From assembly GCA_903835655.1 (NCBI GenBank), contig CAILNT010000031.1, positions 1 to 64,000 of the forward strand: a stretch of 64,000 bases of DNA, in the 5' to 3' direction. This document shows positions 56,290 through 64,000 of the stretch, in pieces (position 1 is the first letter of the stretch; each line of letters opens with the position of its first letter). This DNA is from an uncultured Pseudomonadota bacterium (GTDB lineage: Bacteria > Pseudomonadota > Gammaproteobacteria > Burkholderiales > Thiobacillaceae). The notes under the pieces are model-generated. The model searched no databases. It was not told where the DNA came from and saw nothing but the letters and a program-made list of their open reading frames with translations. Made by a program: the position numbers and the translations under genes.

Positions 56290-57338
56290 CAGACGATGAC
56301 GGTCTGTTCCTGTCCGGGTGCGCGTTGCGCGATTTCGCCCAGACGGTAGACCGTTTCGCCCTGGGCGGTGAGGAAGGCCATGGCGGCCTCGGCATCGACC
56401 GCGGCTACCACCAGCACCATGCCGATACCGCAGTTGAAGGTGCGGTGCATTTCCGGGAGTGCCACGTTGCCCCGCGCTTGCAGCCACTGGAACACCGGCG
56501 GCCAGACCCAGGAGTCCGCCTGGATTACGGCGGTGAGGTCGTCCGCCAGGATGCGCGGCACGTTGCCGGTGATGCCCCCGCCGGTGATATGGGCCATGCC
56601 CTTCACCGTCACTTCCCGCATCAGTGCGAGCAAGGGCTTCACGTAGATGCGCGTGGGTTCGAGCAGCGTATCCCCGAGCGTCCTGCCGTTGAAATCGCTG
56701 GCAAGGTCGGCACCGCTCACTTCGACGATCTTGCGCACCAGGGAATAACCGTTGGAATGCGGGCCGCTGGAACCCAGGCCCAGGACCGCGTCACCTACGC
56801 GGATGTCACGACCACCGATGACTTTTGCTTTTTCCGCCACGCCCACCGCGAAGCCAGCCAAATCGTATTCCCCGGCCGGGTACATGCCGGGCATTTCCGC
56901 AGTCTCGCCGCCGATCAAGGCGCAGCCAGCAAGTTCGCAGCCTCGGGCGATGCCGCTGACCACCTGTTCCGCCACGTCCACGTCGAGATGGCCACAGGCA
57001 AAGTAATCGAGGAAGAACAGGGGTTCCGCCCCCTGCACCAGGATGTCGTTGACGCTCATCGCCACCAGATCCTGGCCTATGCTGTCGTGCCGGTTCATCT
57101 GGAAGGCCAGCTTCAGCTTGGTGCCGACGCCGTCGGTGCCGGAAACCAGCACCGGCTCCTTGTAGTTCTTCGGCAGTTCCATGAGGGCGCCGAAGCCGCC
57201 GATACCGGCCAGAACCTCGGGGCGCATCGTGCGCCGTGCCAAAGGCTTGATGCGCTCCACCAGGGAGTCGCCGGCATCGATATCGACGCCGGCATCGCGG
57301 TAGGAGAGGGAAGTCTGGGAAGAGGAGGAAGTGGACAC
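56289..57338 (-). CDS. purM: Phosphoribosylformylglycinamidine cyclo-ligase
   Basis: A 349-residue enzyme that makes AIR. Family motifs: [60 protein letters not shown] and [18 protein letters not shown] take the GTG at 57338; an ATG at 57419 adds an unconserved N-terminus. It divides from the AI-2E gene by 43 bases. Confidence 0.94.
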   Translation of the reverse strand: MSTSSSSQTSLSYRDAGVDIDAGDSLVERIKPLARRTMRPEVLAGIGGFGALMELPKNYKEPVLVSGTDGVGTKLKLAFQMNRHDSIGQDLVAMSVNDILVQGAEPLFFLDYFACGHLDVDVAEQVVSGIARGCELAGCALIGGETAEMPGMYPAGEYDLAGFAVGVAEKAKVIGGRDIRVGDAVLGLGSSGPHSNGYSLVRKIVEVSGADLASDFNGRTLGDTLLEPTRIYVKPLLALMREVTVKGMAHITGGGITGNVPRILADDLTAVIQADSWVWPPVFQWLQARGNVALPEMHRTFNCGIGMVLVVAAVDAEAAMAFLTAQGETVYRLGEIAQRAPGQEQTVIV

Positions 57339-57381
57339 GGTGCGGCCAGGAGTCTGAAAAAACGGTGATATTCTACCGTAC

Positions 57382-58425
57382 ATGCCCTCCTCCCCCGTCC
57401 CCAACCGTACCCTGCTCACCTTTCTGGTCGCAGGCTGCGTCGGTTACCTGTTCTATCTACTGTCTCCGATACTCACGCCCTTCCTGGTGGGCGCGGCGCT
57501 GGCCTATCTCTGCAATCCGCTGGTGGACCGCCTGCAAGCGCGCGGCATGGGGCGGGCGCCGGCCACGCTGCTGGTGCTGGCGGTCCTGATGCTGCTGTTC
57601 CTGGCGCTGGCGGCGGTGATGGCGCCCCTGTTCCAGGCGCAGGCGCGCATGTTCGTGCAGCAGCTGCCGCGCCTGCTGGAATGGGGCAGCCAGACCCTGT
57701 TGCCCTGGTTCTCCGCCACGTTCTCGGTCGACCTGATGCACGACCAGGCCGACGTCCTGACCTGGCTCAAGGCCCACGTCTCCGAACTCTCGAAGCTGTC
57801 CGGATACCTGCCTAAAATAGGCGATGGCGCAGGCGCGCTGCTGGGCTATTTCGCCGACCTGCTCCTGATTCCGGTGGTGACCTTCTACCTGCTGCGCGAC
57901 TGGCATGGCGTCCTCGGGCATCTGGCCGGCTGGATTCCGGCGCCGTTGCGACAGCAAAGCTGCGCGATCACACGGGAAATCGACCTCGTGCTGTCCCAGT
58001 TCGTGCGTGGCCAGATTCTGGTCATCCTCGTGATGTGCGCTTTCTACAGCGTCGCACTCTGGCTGGCCGGCCTGCACTACGCCCTGGCCGTGGGCCTGCT
58101 CGCGGGCCTCCTGGTGTTCGTACCCTACATGGGGGTCCTCGTGGGTGTGCTGCTCGGCAGCCTGGCCGGCTGGGCACAATTCGGCGCGGATGCGATCCCC
58201 GCCCTGGTCCCGGTCTGGGCGGTGTTCGCCGCCGGCCAGTTGCTCGAAGGCATGGCCATCACACCCTGGCTGGTGGGCGAGCGGGTCGGACTGCACCCGG
58301 TAGCGGTGATCTTCGCCCTGATGGCCTTCGGCCAGTTGTTCGGCTTCGTCGGCGTGCTGCTGGCGATTCCCGCCGCCGCGGCCTCCGTGGTGGCGCTGCG
58401 CCATCTCAAGGCCCAACTGGAATGA
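57382..58425 (+). CDS. AI-2E family transporter / PerM-like permease
   Basis: A 347-residue inner-membrane protein with about eight helices, opening [20 protein letters not shown]. The family is named after AI-2 export but its substrate is generally not known. The [20 protein letters not shown] and [20 protein letters not shown] blocks are typical. It overlaps the next gene by four bases. Confidence 0.88.
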   Translation: MPSSPVPNRTLLTFLVAGCVGYLFYLLSPILTPFLVGAALAYLCNPLVDRLQARGMGRAPATLLVLAVLMLLFLALAAVMAPLFQAQARMFVQQLPRLLEWGSQTLLPWFSATFSVDLMHDQADVLTWLKAHVSELSKLSGYLPKIGDGAGALLGYFADLLLIPVVTFYLLRDWHGVLGHLAGWIPAPLRQQSCAITREIDLVLSQFVRGQILVILVMCAFYSVALWLAGLHYALAVGLLAGLLVFVPYMGVLVGVLLGSLAGWAQFGADAIPALVPVWAVFAAGQLLEGMAITPWLVGERVGLHPVAVIFALMAFGQLFGFVGVLLAIPAAAASVVALRHLKAQLE

Positions 58426-59504
58426 ACGCCATGCATGCAAGCTGGGTCGAAGAAAAGCGCTCCGCCTGGCTCTACCGCATCGTCTCCGACGTCGAGTCCG
58501 GCACGCCGCGCCAGGTCCTGTTCCTTGAACTGGCACAAGCCGCGGAACACCAGGCCGGCCTGTGGGCCGCAGAAATGGCGAAGGCAAGCCTGAGTCCACC
58601 CGAGGTTTATCGGCCCGACGCGCGCACCCGTCTGGTCGGCTGGTTGTTGCCCCGCCTCGGGGTGGCTGCGCTCAAGGGCGTACTTGCCGCCATGAAGGTG
58701 CGCGGCATGAGCCTCTACAACGCACCGCCCTCAGGCCGTTCGCCGGGCCGCTCGGACGCGAGTCCCGAGCCCGGAGGGACCCCCTCCCACGGCATGCCCA
58801 CCAGCCTGGATCGAATCGATCGGCATCAGACCGCCGGCAGCGGCAATCTGCGCGCGGCGGTGTTCGGCGTGAACGACGGCCTGATCTCCAACGCCAGCCT
58901 GATTCTCGGCGTGGCCGGAGCGGGTGCGGCCCCCGCAGCCATCCTCCTGTCCGGCGTCGCGGGCCTGTTGGCGGGCGCCTTCTCGATGGCGGCGGGTGAA
59001 TACGTCTCGGTGCGTTCGCAGCGCGAATTCTACGAATACCAGATCGCGCTGGAGCGGGAAGAACTCGACCAGTATCCGCAGGAAGAGGCCGCGGAACTGG
59101 CGCTGATCTACCAGGCCAAGGGCGTCGGCGCCGCCGAGGCCAGGCGCATGGCCGATGCCCTGCTGCTCGACCCCGACCGCGCCCTGGACACCCTGGCGCG
59201 CGAGGAACTGGGCCTCAACCCGGATGAACTGGGTTCGCCCTGGGGGGCGGCGATTTCCTCCTTCCTGGCCTTTTCCCTGGGCGCTTTCATCCCGCTGTTG
59301 CCCTATCTGCTGTTCTCCGGCGCCACCGCCTTCGGCGGCACCTTGCTCTCCACCGGCATCAGCCTGTTCGGCGTGGGGGCCGCCATCAGCCTGTTCACCG
59401 GCAAACAGGCCTGGGTCGGCGGCCTGCGCATGCTGGGCATCGGTGCCGCGGCGGGCGGCGCCACCTGGCTGATCGGCCGCGTGCTGAGTGTGACCCTGAG
59501 CTAG
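58422..59504 (+). CDS. VIT1/CCC1 family iron/manganese transporter with ferritin-like N-terminus
   Basis: A 360-residue protein. The first 120 residues are helical and acidic with ELAQAAEHQAGLWAAEMAKA, which carries E-x(6)-H like a ferritin/rubrerythrin domain. The rest is VIT1/CCC1: AVFGVNDGLISNASLILGVA, AAGEYVSVRSQREFYEYQIA and four further helices. Such fusions occur in the MbfA-type Fe/Mn exporters. The N-terminal domain is only partial, so metal binding there is uncertain. Confidence 0.8.
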   Translation: MNAMHASWVEEKRSAWLYRIVSDVESGTPRQVLFLELAQAAEHQAGLWAAEMAKASLSPPEVYRPDARTRLVGWLLPRLGVAALKGVLAAMKVRGMSLYNAPPSGRSPGRSDASPEPGGTPSHGMPTSLDRIDRHQTAGSGNLRAAVFGVNDGLISNASLILGVAGAGAAPAAILLSGVAGLLAGAFSMAAGEYVSVRSQREFYEYQIALEREELDQYPQEEAAELALIYQAKGVGAAEARRMADALLLDPDRALDTLAREELGLNPDELGSPWGAAISSFLAFSLGAFIPLLPYLLFSGATAFGGTLLSTGISLFGVGAAISLFTGKQAWVGGLRMLGIGAAAGGATWLIGRVLSVTLS

Positions 59505-59537
59505 AATCACCCGCGTCTCCGCCACTTGCCTCTCGTC

Positions 59538-60371
59538 ATGGACAACCGTACCTTCAGTATTGAGTTCTTCCCGCCCAAGACGCCCGAGGGCGTGGAGAAG
59601 CTGCGCCAGGCTCGGCGCCAGCTGGCGCAACTGCACCCCCGATTTTTTTCCGTGACTTTCGGTGCCGGTGGCTCCACCCGCGACCGTACCCTGGAGACCG
59701 TGCTGGAAATCCAGGGCGAAGGGCTCAGCAGCGCGCCCCACCTCTCCTGCGTCGGTTCCACCCGCGAGAACATCCAGGAGATCCTGGACACCTTCCGCGC
59801 CCACGGCATCCGCCACATCGTTGCCCTGCGCGGCGACCTGCCTTCGGGCATGGCCGATCCGGGCGAATTCCGCTATGCCAACGAGCTGGTGAGTTTCATC
59901 CGCCAGGAAACCGGGGACTGGTTCGAAATCGAGGTGGCGGCCTACCCGGAAACCCACCCGCAGGCGCGCAACTACCGCGAAGACCTGCTCAACTTCAAAC
60001 GCAAGGTGGACGCGGGGGCGAATGCCGCCATCACCCAGTATTTCTTCAACGCCGACGCCTACTTCAACTTCGTCGACGATTGCGCGGAGCTGGGGGTGAC
60101 CCTACCCATCGTGCCAGGCATCATGCCGATTTCGAACTTCAGTCAGCTTTCCCGTTTCTCCACCATGTGCGGCGCCGACATCCCGCGCTGGCTGGCGCGC
60201 AAGATGGAGAGCTATGGCGACGACAGCGCCTCGATCAAGGCATTCGGGCTGGACTTCGTCACCGGGCTTTGCGAACGCTTGATCGAAGGCGGCGCCCCGG
60301 GACTGCATTTCTACACCCTGAACCAGGCTGGCCTGACCAGCACCCTCTGGCAGCGGCTCGGCCTGGGCTGA
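59538..60371 (+). CDS. metF: Methylenetetrahydrofolate reductase
   Basis: A 277-residue flavoenzyme for methionine synthesis. It opens TFSIEFFPPKTPEGVEKLRQ and shows FFSVTFGAGGSTRDRTLETV, HLSCVGSTRENIQEILDTF and RHIVALRGDLPSG. I prefer the ATG at 59538 to the TTG at 59526. Gene length is normal. The intergenic 34 bases upstream show no riboswitch. Confidence 0.95.
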   Translation: MDNRTFSIEFFPPKTPEGVEKLRQARRQLAQLHPRFFSVTFGAGGSTRDRTLETVLEIQGEGLSSAPHLSCVGSTRENIQEILDTFRAHGIRHIVALRGDLPSGMADPGEFRYANELVSFIRQETGDWFEIEVAAYPETHPQARNYREDLLNFKRKVDAGANAAITQYFFNADAYFNFVDDCAELGVTLPIVPGIMPISNFSQLSRFSTMCGADIPRWLARKMESYGDDSASIKAFGLDFVTGLCERLIEGGAPGLHFYTLNQAGLTSTLWQRLGLG

Positions 60372-60410
60372 CCGTCCGAATCCGAAACGGCGACGGACGC
60401 CGGATCAACA

Positions 60411-60460
60411 CTTACGTAGGGTAATGGTGATATAAAGCAGAGATATCTCGTACTGGTACG
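60411..60460. promoter_or_regulatory. Cluster of palindromes upstream of the LuxR-type regulator
   Basis: CTTACGTAGG at 60411-60420 (core TACGTA), GAGATATCTC at 60440-60449 and CGTAC-TG-GTACG at 60449-60460 lie within 82 bases before the response-regulator start. NarL/LuxR-family proteins commonly bind short inverted TACnnNGTA-like heptamers. Autoregulation is inferred. Confidence 0.4.
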
Positions 60461-60492
60461 TGGCTACCGGTCAATAAGACAAGGAGTCGATC

Positions 60493-61119
60493 GTGAGATT
60501 GCTGCTGGCGGACGATCATCCGCTGTTTCGCGAGGGGCTCAAGCCGGTATTGGCAAAGCTCGATCCGGCCCTGGAGATCGTCGAAGCCATCGACTACCCC
60601 TCCGCCTTTGCCGCCATGCACGCGGCCGGGGAAGTCGATCTGGCCCTGATCGACCTGTACATGCCCGGCATGTTGGGGGTAGACGGCGTGATGCACTTCC
60701 GTTCGGTGTTTCCCGCAGTACCCCTGGTCGTGGTCTCTGCGGCGACGCAAGCCGAGGACATCCACGCCCTGCTCATCGCCGGCGCCCTGGGATACATCTG
60801 CAAATCCGAACCCAGCGAGGTGATTCTGGGTGCGCTGCGCCTGGTTCTGGCGGGCGGCGTCTACATACCGTCCAACCTGATCGACTATCGCTTTTCCGAG
60901 CATGAACTCAACTACCCCGCTTCACTGACCCGGCGCCAGTTGGATACGCTGGTACAACTGGCCAAGGGCAAGACCAACCGGCAGATCGCCGACTCGCTCA
61001 AAGTCACCGAGGGCACGGCCAAAATCCACGTGGCCGCCATCTTCCGCGTCCTCAAAGTCAGCACCCGCACCGAGGCCGTGCTGGCGGCCCAGAAGATGGG
61101 GCTCGACGATACGCACTGA
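60493..61119 (+). CDS. LuxR/NarL-family response regulator
   Basis: A 208-residue two-component regulator. Receiver domain (1-115): MRLLLADDHPLFREGLKPVL, phosphoacceptor Asp in DLALIDLYMPGM (D55) and Lys in GYICKSEPSE. LuxR helix-turn-helix (about 140-205): LTRRQLDTLVQLAKGKTNRQ with IADSLKVTEGTAKIHVAAIF. It starts with GTG, 6 bases after AAGGAG. The hybrid kinase is 7 bases downstream. Regulon unknown. Confidence 0.92.
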   Translation: MRLLLADDHPLFREGLKPVLAKLDPALEIVEAIDYPSAFAAMHAAGEVDLALIDLYMPGMLGVDGVMHFRSVFPAVPLVVVSAATQAEDIHALLIAGALGYICKSEPSEVILGALRLVLAGGVYIPSNLIDYRFSEHELNYPASLTRRQLDTLVQLAKGKTNRQIADSLKVTEGTAKIHVAAIFRVLKVSTRTEAVLAAQKMGLDDTH

Positions 61120-61126
61120 GTCTGCC

Positions 61127-63127
61127 ATGGCAGACGGCTCCACGCGGCCCGCGGGTAATTTTCGCCAGAGCCTGCAATTCCGCTTCCTGGCACTGGCGAC
61201 GCTGCCGATGCTGGCGGTCCTGGCCGTGTTTGCGGGATATTTCGCGCGGGACAGCATCTCGAATGCCGAGCAGAACCTGCGGCAGCAAGGCCAGGACGTG
61301 GTCCGGCGGCTGGCCGAAACGCTGGCCTTCGACCTGTTCTCCGGCAATCTGCCCGCGGTGCAGCGCTTGCTGGATTTCGAGCGGCACGATTGCCGGGCGC
61401 TTGCGGTCGGCATCCTCAAGGACGGACGCTGGCTGCTGGTCAGCGGCCGGGCGAATCGCCTGCCCAGCCCGACCGATCGCTCTCCGGGCGCCGCCGCAGC
61501 GCCGGGCCACGCTCAGGTCGTTCCTGGGGCGGCAGGGACGCCTTTTGCCGCAGGTTCGGCCCTTCGTCTCGCCAGTTTTTCGAGCCAGGGGCACGGCGAT
61601 CTGGTTTTCTCGCGGCCGATCGGCTCGACGATCGCCTCCGATCCCTACCTCGAACTCGATCATCCGGACACCGGCCGCGCCGTGGTCGTAGCGGTGCTCG
61701 ACCGTGAGCCGGTGCAACAGGCCCGATCACGCATCCTGGCGGCGATCCTGAGCATGGCGACATTCTCCTTGGCTGTGGCCTTGCTGCTGGCCTGGCGGCT
61801 TACTCTGCGCCTGAGCAGCCCCCTGCAAGACATCAGCCGTGCGGTGGCGGAATTGGCCGCGGGTGGCGCCGCACGGTGCGTGCCAGAAGTTTCCCACGGG
61901 GAGCTGGGCGCACTGGAAAGCGGTATCAACCGCATGGCGCTGGCGCTGGGAGAGAGCCGGCGCGACCTGGAGCAGCGGGTGCGGACCGCCACCCACGAAT
62001 TGCTGGTGCAGAAAGAGGCCGCGGAAGCGGCCGTGCAAGCCAAGTCGCGGTTTCTCGCGGCAGCCAGCCACGATCTGCGCCAGCCGCTGCACGCCTTGAC
62101 GCTGCTGATCGCAGCCCTGCGCGAAAAGGTGCTGGAAGGCGAGGCCAGGCGACTGGTGGAGCACATCGACGCATCGGCCGACGCGCTGACTCACTTGTTC
62201 AACGCGCTCCTGGACCTGTCGAAACTGGACGCGGGCGTGGTGGTGGCCCACCAGGAATGCTTTCCGGCACAGCGCATGCTCGATCACATGGCGCGCCAGT
62301 TCGCGCCGCAAGCACGGGAAAAAGGCCTGGCGCTGCGGGTACACGCCAGCGACTGCTGGCTGTACAGCGACCCGATCTTGCTGGAACGCATCCTCAACAA
62401 TCTGGTGAGCAATGCCCTGTGCTATACGGAACGAGGCGGCGTGCTGGTGGGATTGCGGCGCAGCGCGCAGGGCCTGCGTTTCGAGGTCCGGGATACCGGG
62501 CAAGGCATCCCGGCAGCGTACCGAGAACGCATTTTCGAAGAATATTACCAACTGGAAAACCAGGGGCGGCAGCGTGACAAGGGCCTGGGACTGGGCCTGG
62601 CCATCGTTTCCCGCCTGGCGCGGCTCCTGGGTGGCGACGTCGCGGTCGAATCGACGCCGCGACGGGGATCCTGTTTCTGCTTTCCGGTGGCGCGCTGTCA
62701 ACCTGCTGCGGTGGTGGTGGCCCGGTCCGACTTCGCCGCACCACTCAAGGGCACGCTGGTGGCCTTTATCGAGGACGACCCCTTGATCCTGGAGGCGATG
62801 GTGCACCTGTTCGAGCAATGGGGCGTGGAGATCGCCGCCGGCAGCGAAGTCGAATCCGTGTGCCTGGAGTTGCGTGAACTCGGCCGCGCACCCGACCTGA
62901 TCCTCTCGGATTATCGCCTGGGCGACGGCCTCACCGGCATCGAAGCAGTGCAGCGGCTGCGACTGACCTTCGGTGCGGACATCCCGGCCGCGCTGATCAG
63001 CGGCGACACCGCGCCCGAATCCATCCAGGCCATCACCGCCTCCGGCCTGGCGCTGCTGCACAAACCGCTACAGCCGGCGAAACTGCGCGCCTTGCTCTCG
63101 CACCTGCACGGCATCAAAACCGGGTGA
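61127..63127 (+). CDS. Hybrid sensor histidine kinase with C-terminal receiver
   Basis: A 666-residue membrane kinase. The first membrane segment is FLALATLPMLAVLAVFAGYF (about residues 20-40) and the second is ILAAILSMATFSLAVALLLA (about 205-224), bounding a periplasmic sensor region of about 165 residues with no recognised fold. HAMP, HisKA (ASHDLRQPLHALTLLIAALR, phospho-His), HATPase (NNLVSNALCYTERGGVLVGL) and receiver (FIEDDPLILEAMVHLF, LILSDYRLGDG) follow. The receiver is distinct from the separate response regulator. It is in one operon with it. Confidence 0.9.
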   Translation: MADGSTRPAGNFRQSLQFRFLALATLPMLAVLAVFAGYFARDSISNAEQNLRQQGQDVVRRLAETLAFDLFSGNLPAVQRLLDFERHDCRALAVGILKDGRWLLVSGRANRLPSPTDRSPGAAAAPGHAQVVPGAAGTPFAAGSALRLASFSSQGHGDLVFSRPIGSTIASDPYLELDHPDTGRAVVVAVLDREPVQQARSRILAAILSMATFSLAVALLLAWRLTLRLSSPLQDISRAVAELAAGGAARCVPEVSHGELGALESGINRMALALGESRRDLEQRVRTATHELLVQKEAAEAAVQAKSRFLAAASHDLRQPLHALTLLIAALREKVLEGEARRLVEHIDASADALTHLFNALLDLSKLDAGVVVAHQECFPAQRMLDHMARQFAPQAREKGLALRVHASDCWLYSDPILLERILNNLVSNALCYTERGGVLVGLRRSAQGLRFEVRDTGQGIPAAYRERIFEEYYQLENQGRQRDKGLGLGLAIVSRLARLLGGDVAVESTPRRGSCFCFPVARCQPAAVVVARSDFAAPLKGTLVAFIEDDPLILEAMVHLFEQWGVEIAAGSEVESVCLELRELGRAPDLILSDYRLGDGLTGIEAVQRLRLTFGADIPAALISGDTAPESIQAITASGLALLHKPLQPAKLRALLSHLHGIKTG

Positions 63128-64000
63128 TCTTGTTGTCCTCGTTGGCCAGTACCTCGGAGCCCGATCCCACCAGCAAGGCATCGGGCGCATGGGCGACATG
63201 CGGATCCTTTTCCGGATAGGGCAGACTGTGCAGGAAATGGCGCATGCAGTTGAGGCGCGCACGCTTCTTGTCGTCGGACTTGATCACCACCCAGGGCGAA
63301 TCGGCGGTGTCGGTGTGGAAGAACATGGCGTTCTTGGCGTCCGTGTATTCGTCCCACATGTCCAGCGACTTGATGTCGATGGGCGAGAGTTTCCAGTGCT
63401 TCAACGGGTCGTCGCGGCGCGAGATGAAGCGGCGCAACTGTTCCTCGCGGCTCACGGAAAACCAGTACTTGTAGAGCAGCACCCCGCTGTTCACCAACAT
63501 GCGCTCCAGCTGCGGCGTCTGGCGCATGAACTCCAGGTATTCGAGCGGCGTGCAAAAGCCCATCACCCGTTCCACACCGGCGCGGTTGTACCAGGAGCGG
63601 TCGAAGAAGACCATTTCGCCTGCGGTGGGCAGATGTTGAATGTAGCGCTGGAAAAACCAGAGTCCGCGTTCGCGTTCCGAAGGTTTGTCCAGGGCCACCA
63701 CCCGAGCGCCACGCGGATTCAGGTGTTCCATGTAGCGCTTGATGGTGCCGCCCTTGCCGGCGGCGTCCCGCCCCTCGAACAGGATCACGACCTTCTGTCC
63801 GGTCTCTCGCACCCAGTTTTGCACCTTGAGCAACTCGATTTGCAGCTTCTCCTTCTGCGCCTCGTAGTCGGCGCGCCGCATGCGGGTGCGGTAAGGGTAG
63901 GTGGCCGGCAGGGGCGCGTAATCGCTGTCTTCGTCGCTGCCATGCGGAGCATGGGCGACTTCCAGCGCCGCGGGCCCCTGGCTGACCGCCTCGATTTCCG
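63114..64000 (-). CDS. ppk2: Polyphosphate kinase 2, partial (5' end beyond window)
   Basis: A minus-strand gene whose stop is at 63114 and whose frame is open to the window edge, so its N-terminus is missing. Visible residues (about 295) include Walker A FEGRDAAGKGGTIKRYMEHL, Walker B FFDRSWYNRAGVERVMGF, and PPK2 motifs YWFSVSREEQLRRFISRRDD, plus WVVIKSDDKKRARLNCMRHF. It uses polyphosphate to phosphorylate nucleoside diphosphates or the reverse. It overlaps the end of the kinase gene by 14 bases, tail to tail. Confidence 0.92.
   Translation of the reverse strand, partial: EIEAVSQGPAALEVAHAPHGSDEDSDYAPLPATYPYRTRMRRADYEAQKEKLQIELLKVQNWVRETGQKVVILFEGRDAAGKGGTIKRYMEHLNPRGARVVALDKPSERERGLWFFQRYIQHLPTAGEMVFFDRSWYNRAGVERVMGFCTPLEYLEFMRQTPQLERMLVNSGVLLYKYWFSVSREEQLRRFISRRDDPLKHWKLSPIDIKSLDMWDEYTDAKNAMFFHTDTADSPWVVIKSDDKKRARLNCMRHFLHSLPYPEKDPHVAHAPDALLVGSGSEVLANEDNKITRF

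Overview
The window is about 64 kb of GC-rich bacterial chromosome. Its gene orders are typical of Betaproteobacteria: dusB-fis-purH-purD, ubiJ-ubiB, zapA-6S RNA-ygfA, ffs-dnaX-ybaB-recR, purE-purK, trxA-rho. A Rhodocyclales-like relative is the best guess, but no rRNA or other clade-defining marker is present. A molybdate operon next to cowN suggests a nitrogen fixer, and oxygen-independent hemN suggests growth at low oxygen.

Layout. 1-809 holds no convincing gene but has degenerate repeats, hairpins and candidate ModE operators. 810-5456 is modE-modA-modB-modC-modD-cowN, with cowN frameshifted at its 3' end. 5512-6041 is a decayed IS66 element. A 41-residue membrane peptide follows, then a minus-strand block (OmpA-like protein with calcium-type repeats, DUF4197 protein, mscL, nadA). 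9802-12962 carries xerC, cnoX, a GAF protein and tag. 13021-16828 is a polyamine ABC operon (potABCD-like) whose potB has a one-base deletion. A METTL25-like methyltransferase, argS, a SPOR protein, dsbA, fdxA, trxA and rho follow.

24082-27211 is an accessory pocket: remnants of hsdM, a Fic protein and hsdS, then an intact M1 metallopeptidase, then a probable decayed phage-type gene. Next come xth, ygfA, 6S RNA, zapA, a ZapB-like gene, gluQ, purD, purH, fis, dusB, ubiB and ubiJ. A DUF4143 ATPase behind a perfect 26-bp palindrome sits where ubiE is usually found. mtnA-ald2 looks like a methylthioribose salvage (DHAP shunt) pair. A WGR/DUF2384-like protein is divergent from trpB2. A DAHP synthase gene, ffs, dnaX, ybaB, recR, an HDOD/GAF protein, purB, a secreted protein and hemN lead to an intergenic region (51193-51568) with a small ORF and two tandem terminators. 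The right end carries a phosphomannomutase, purE-purK, a DUF3108 protein, purN-purM, an AI-2E family permease, a VIT1/CCC1 protein, metF, a LuxR-type two-component system and a ppk2 that runs off the window.

Most of the window is housekeeping, with purine synthesis recurring in four places (purDH, purB, purEK, purNM). The items most worth a second look are the two single-base frameshifts (cowN, potB), the palindrome-controlled ATPase, the decayed defence locus, the possible sRNA implied by orphan tandem terminators at 51442-51497, and the small ORF upstream of hemN.
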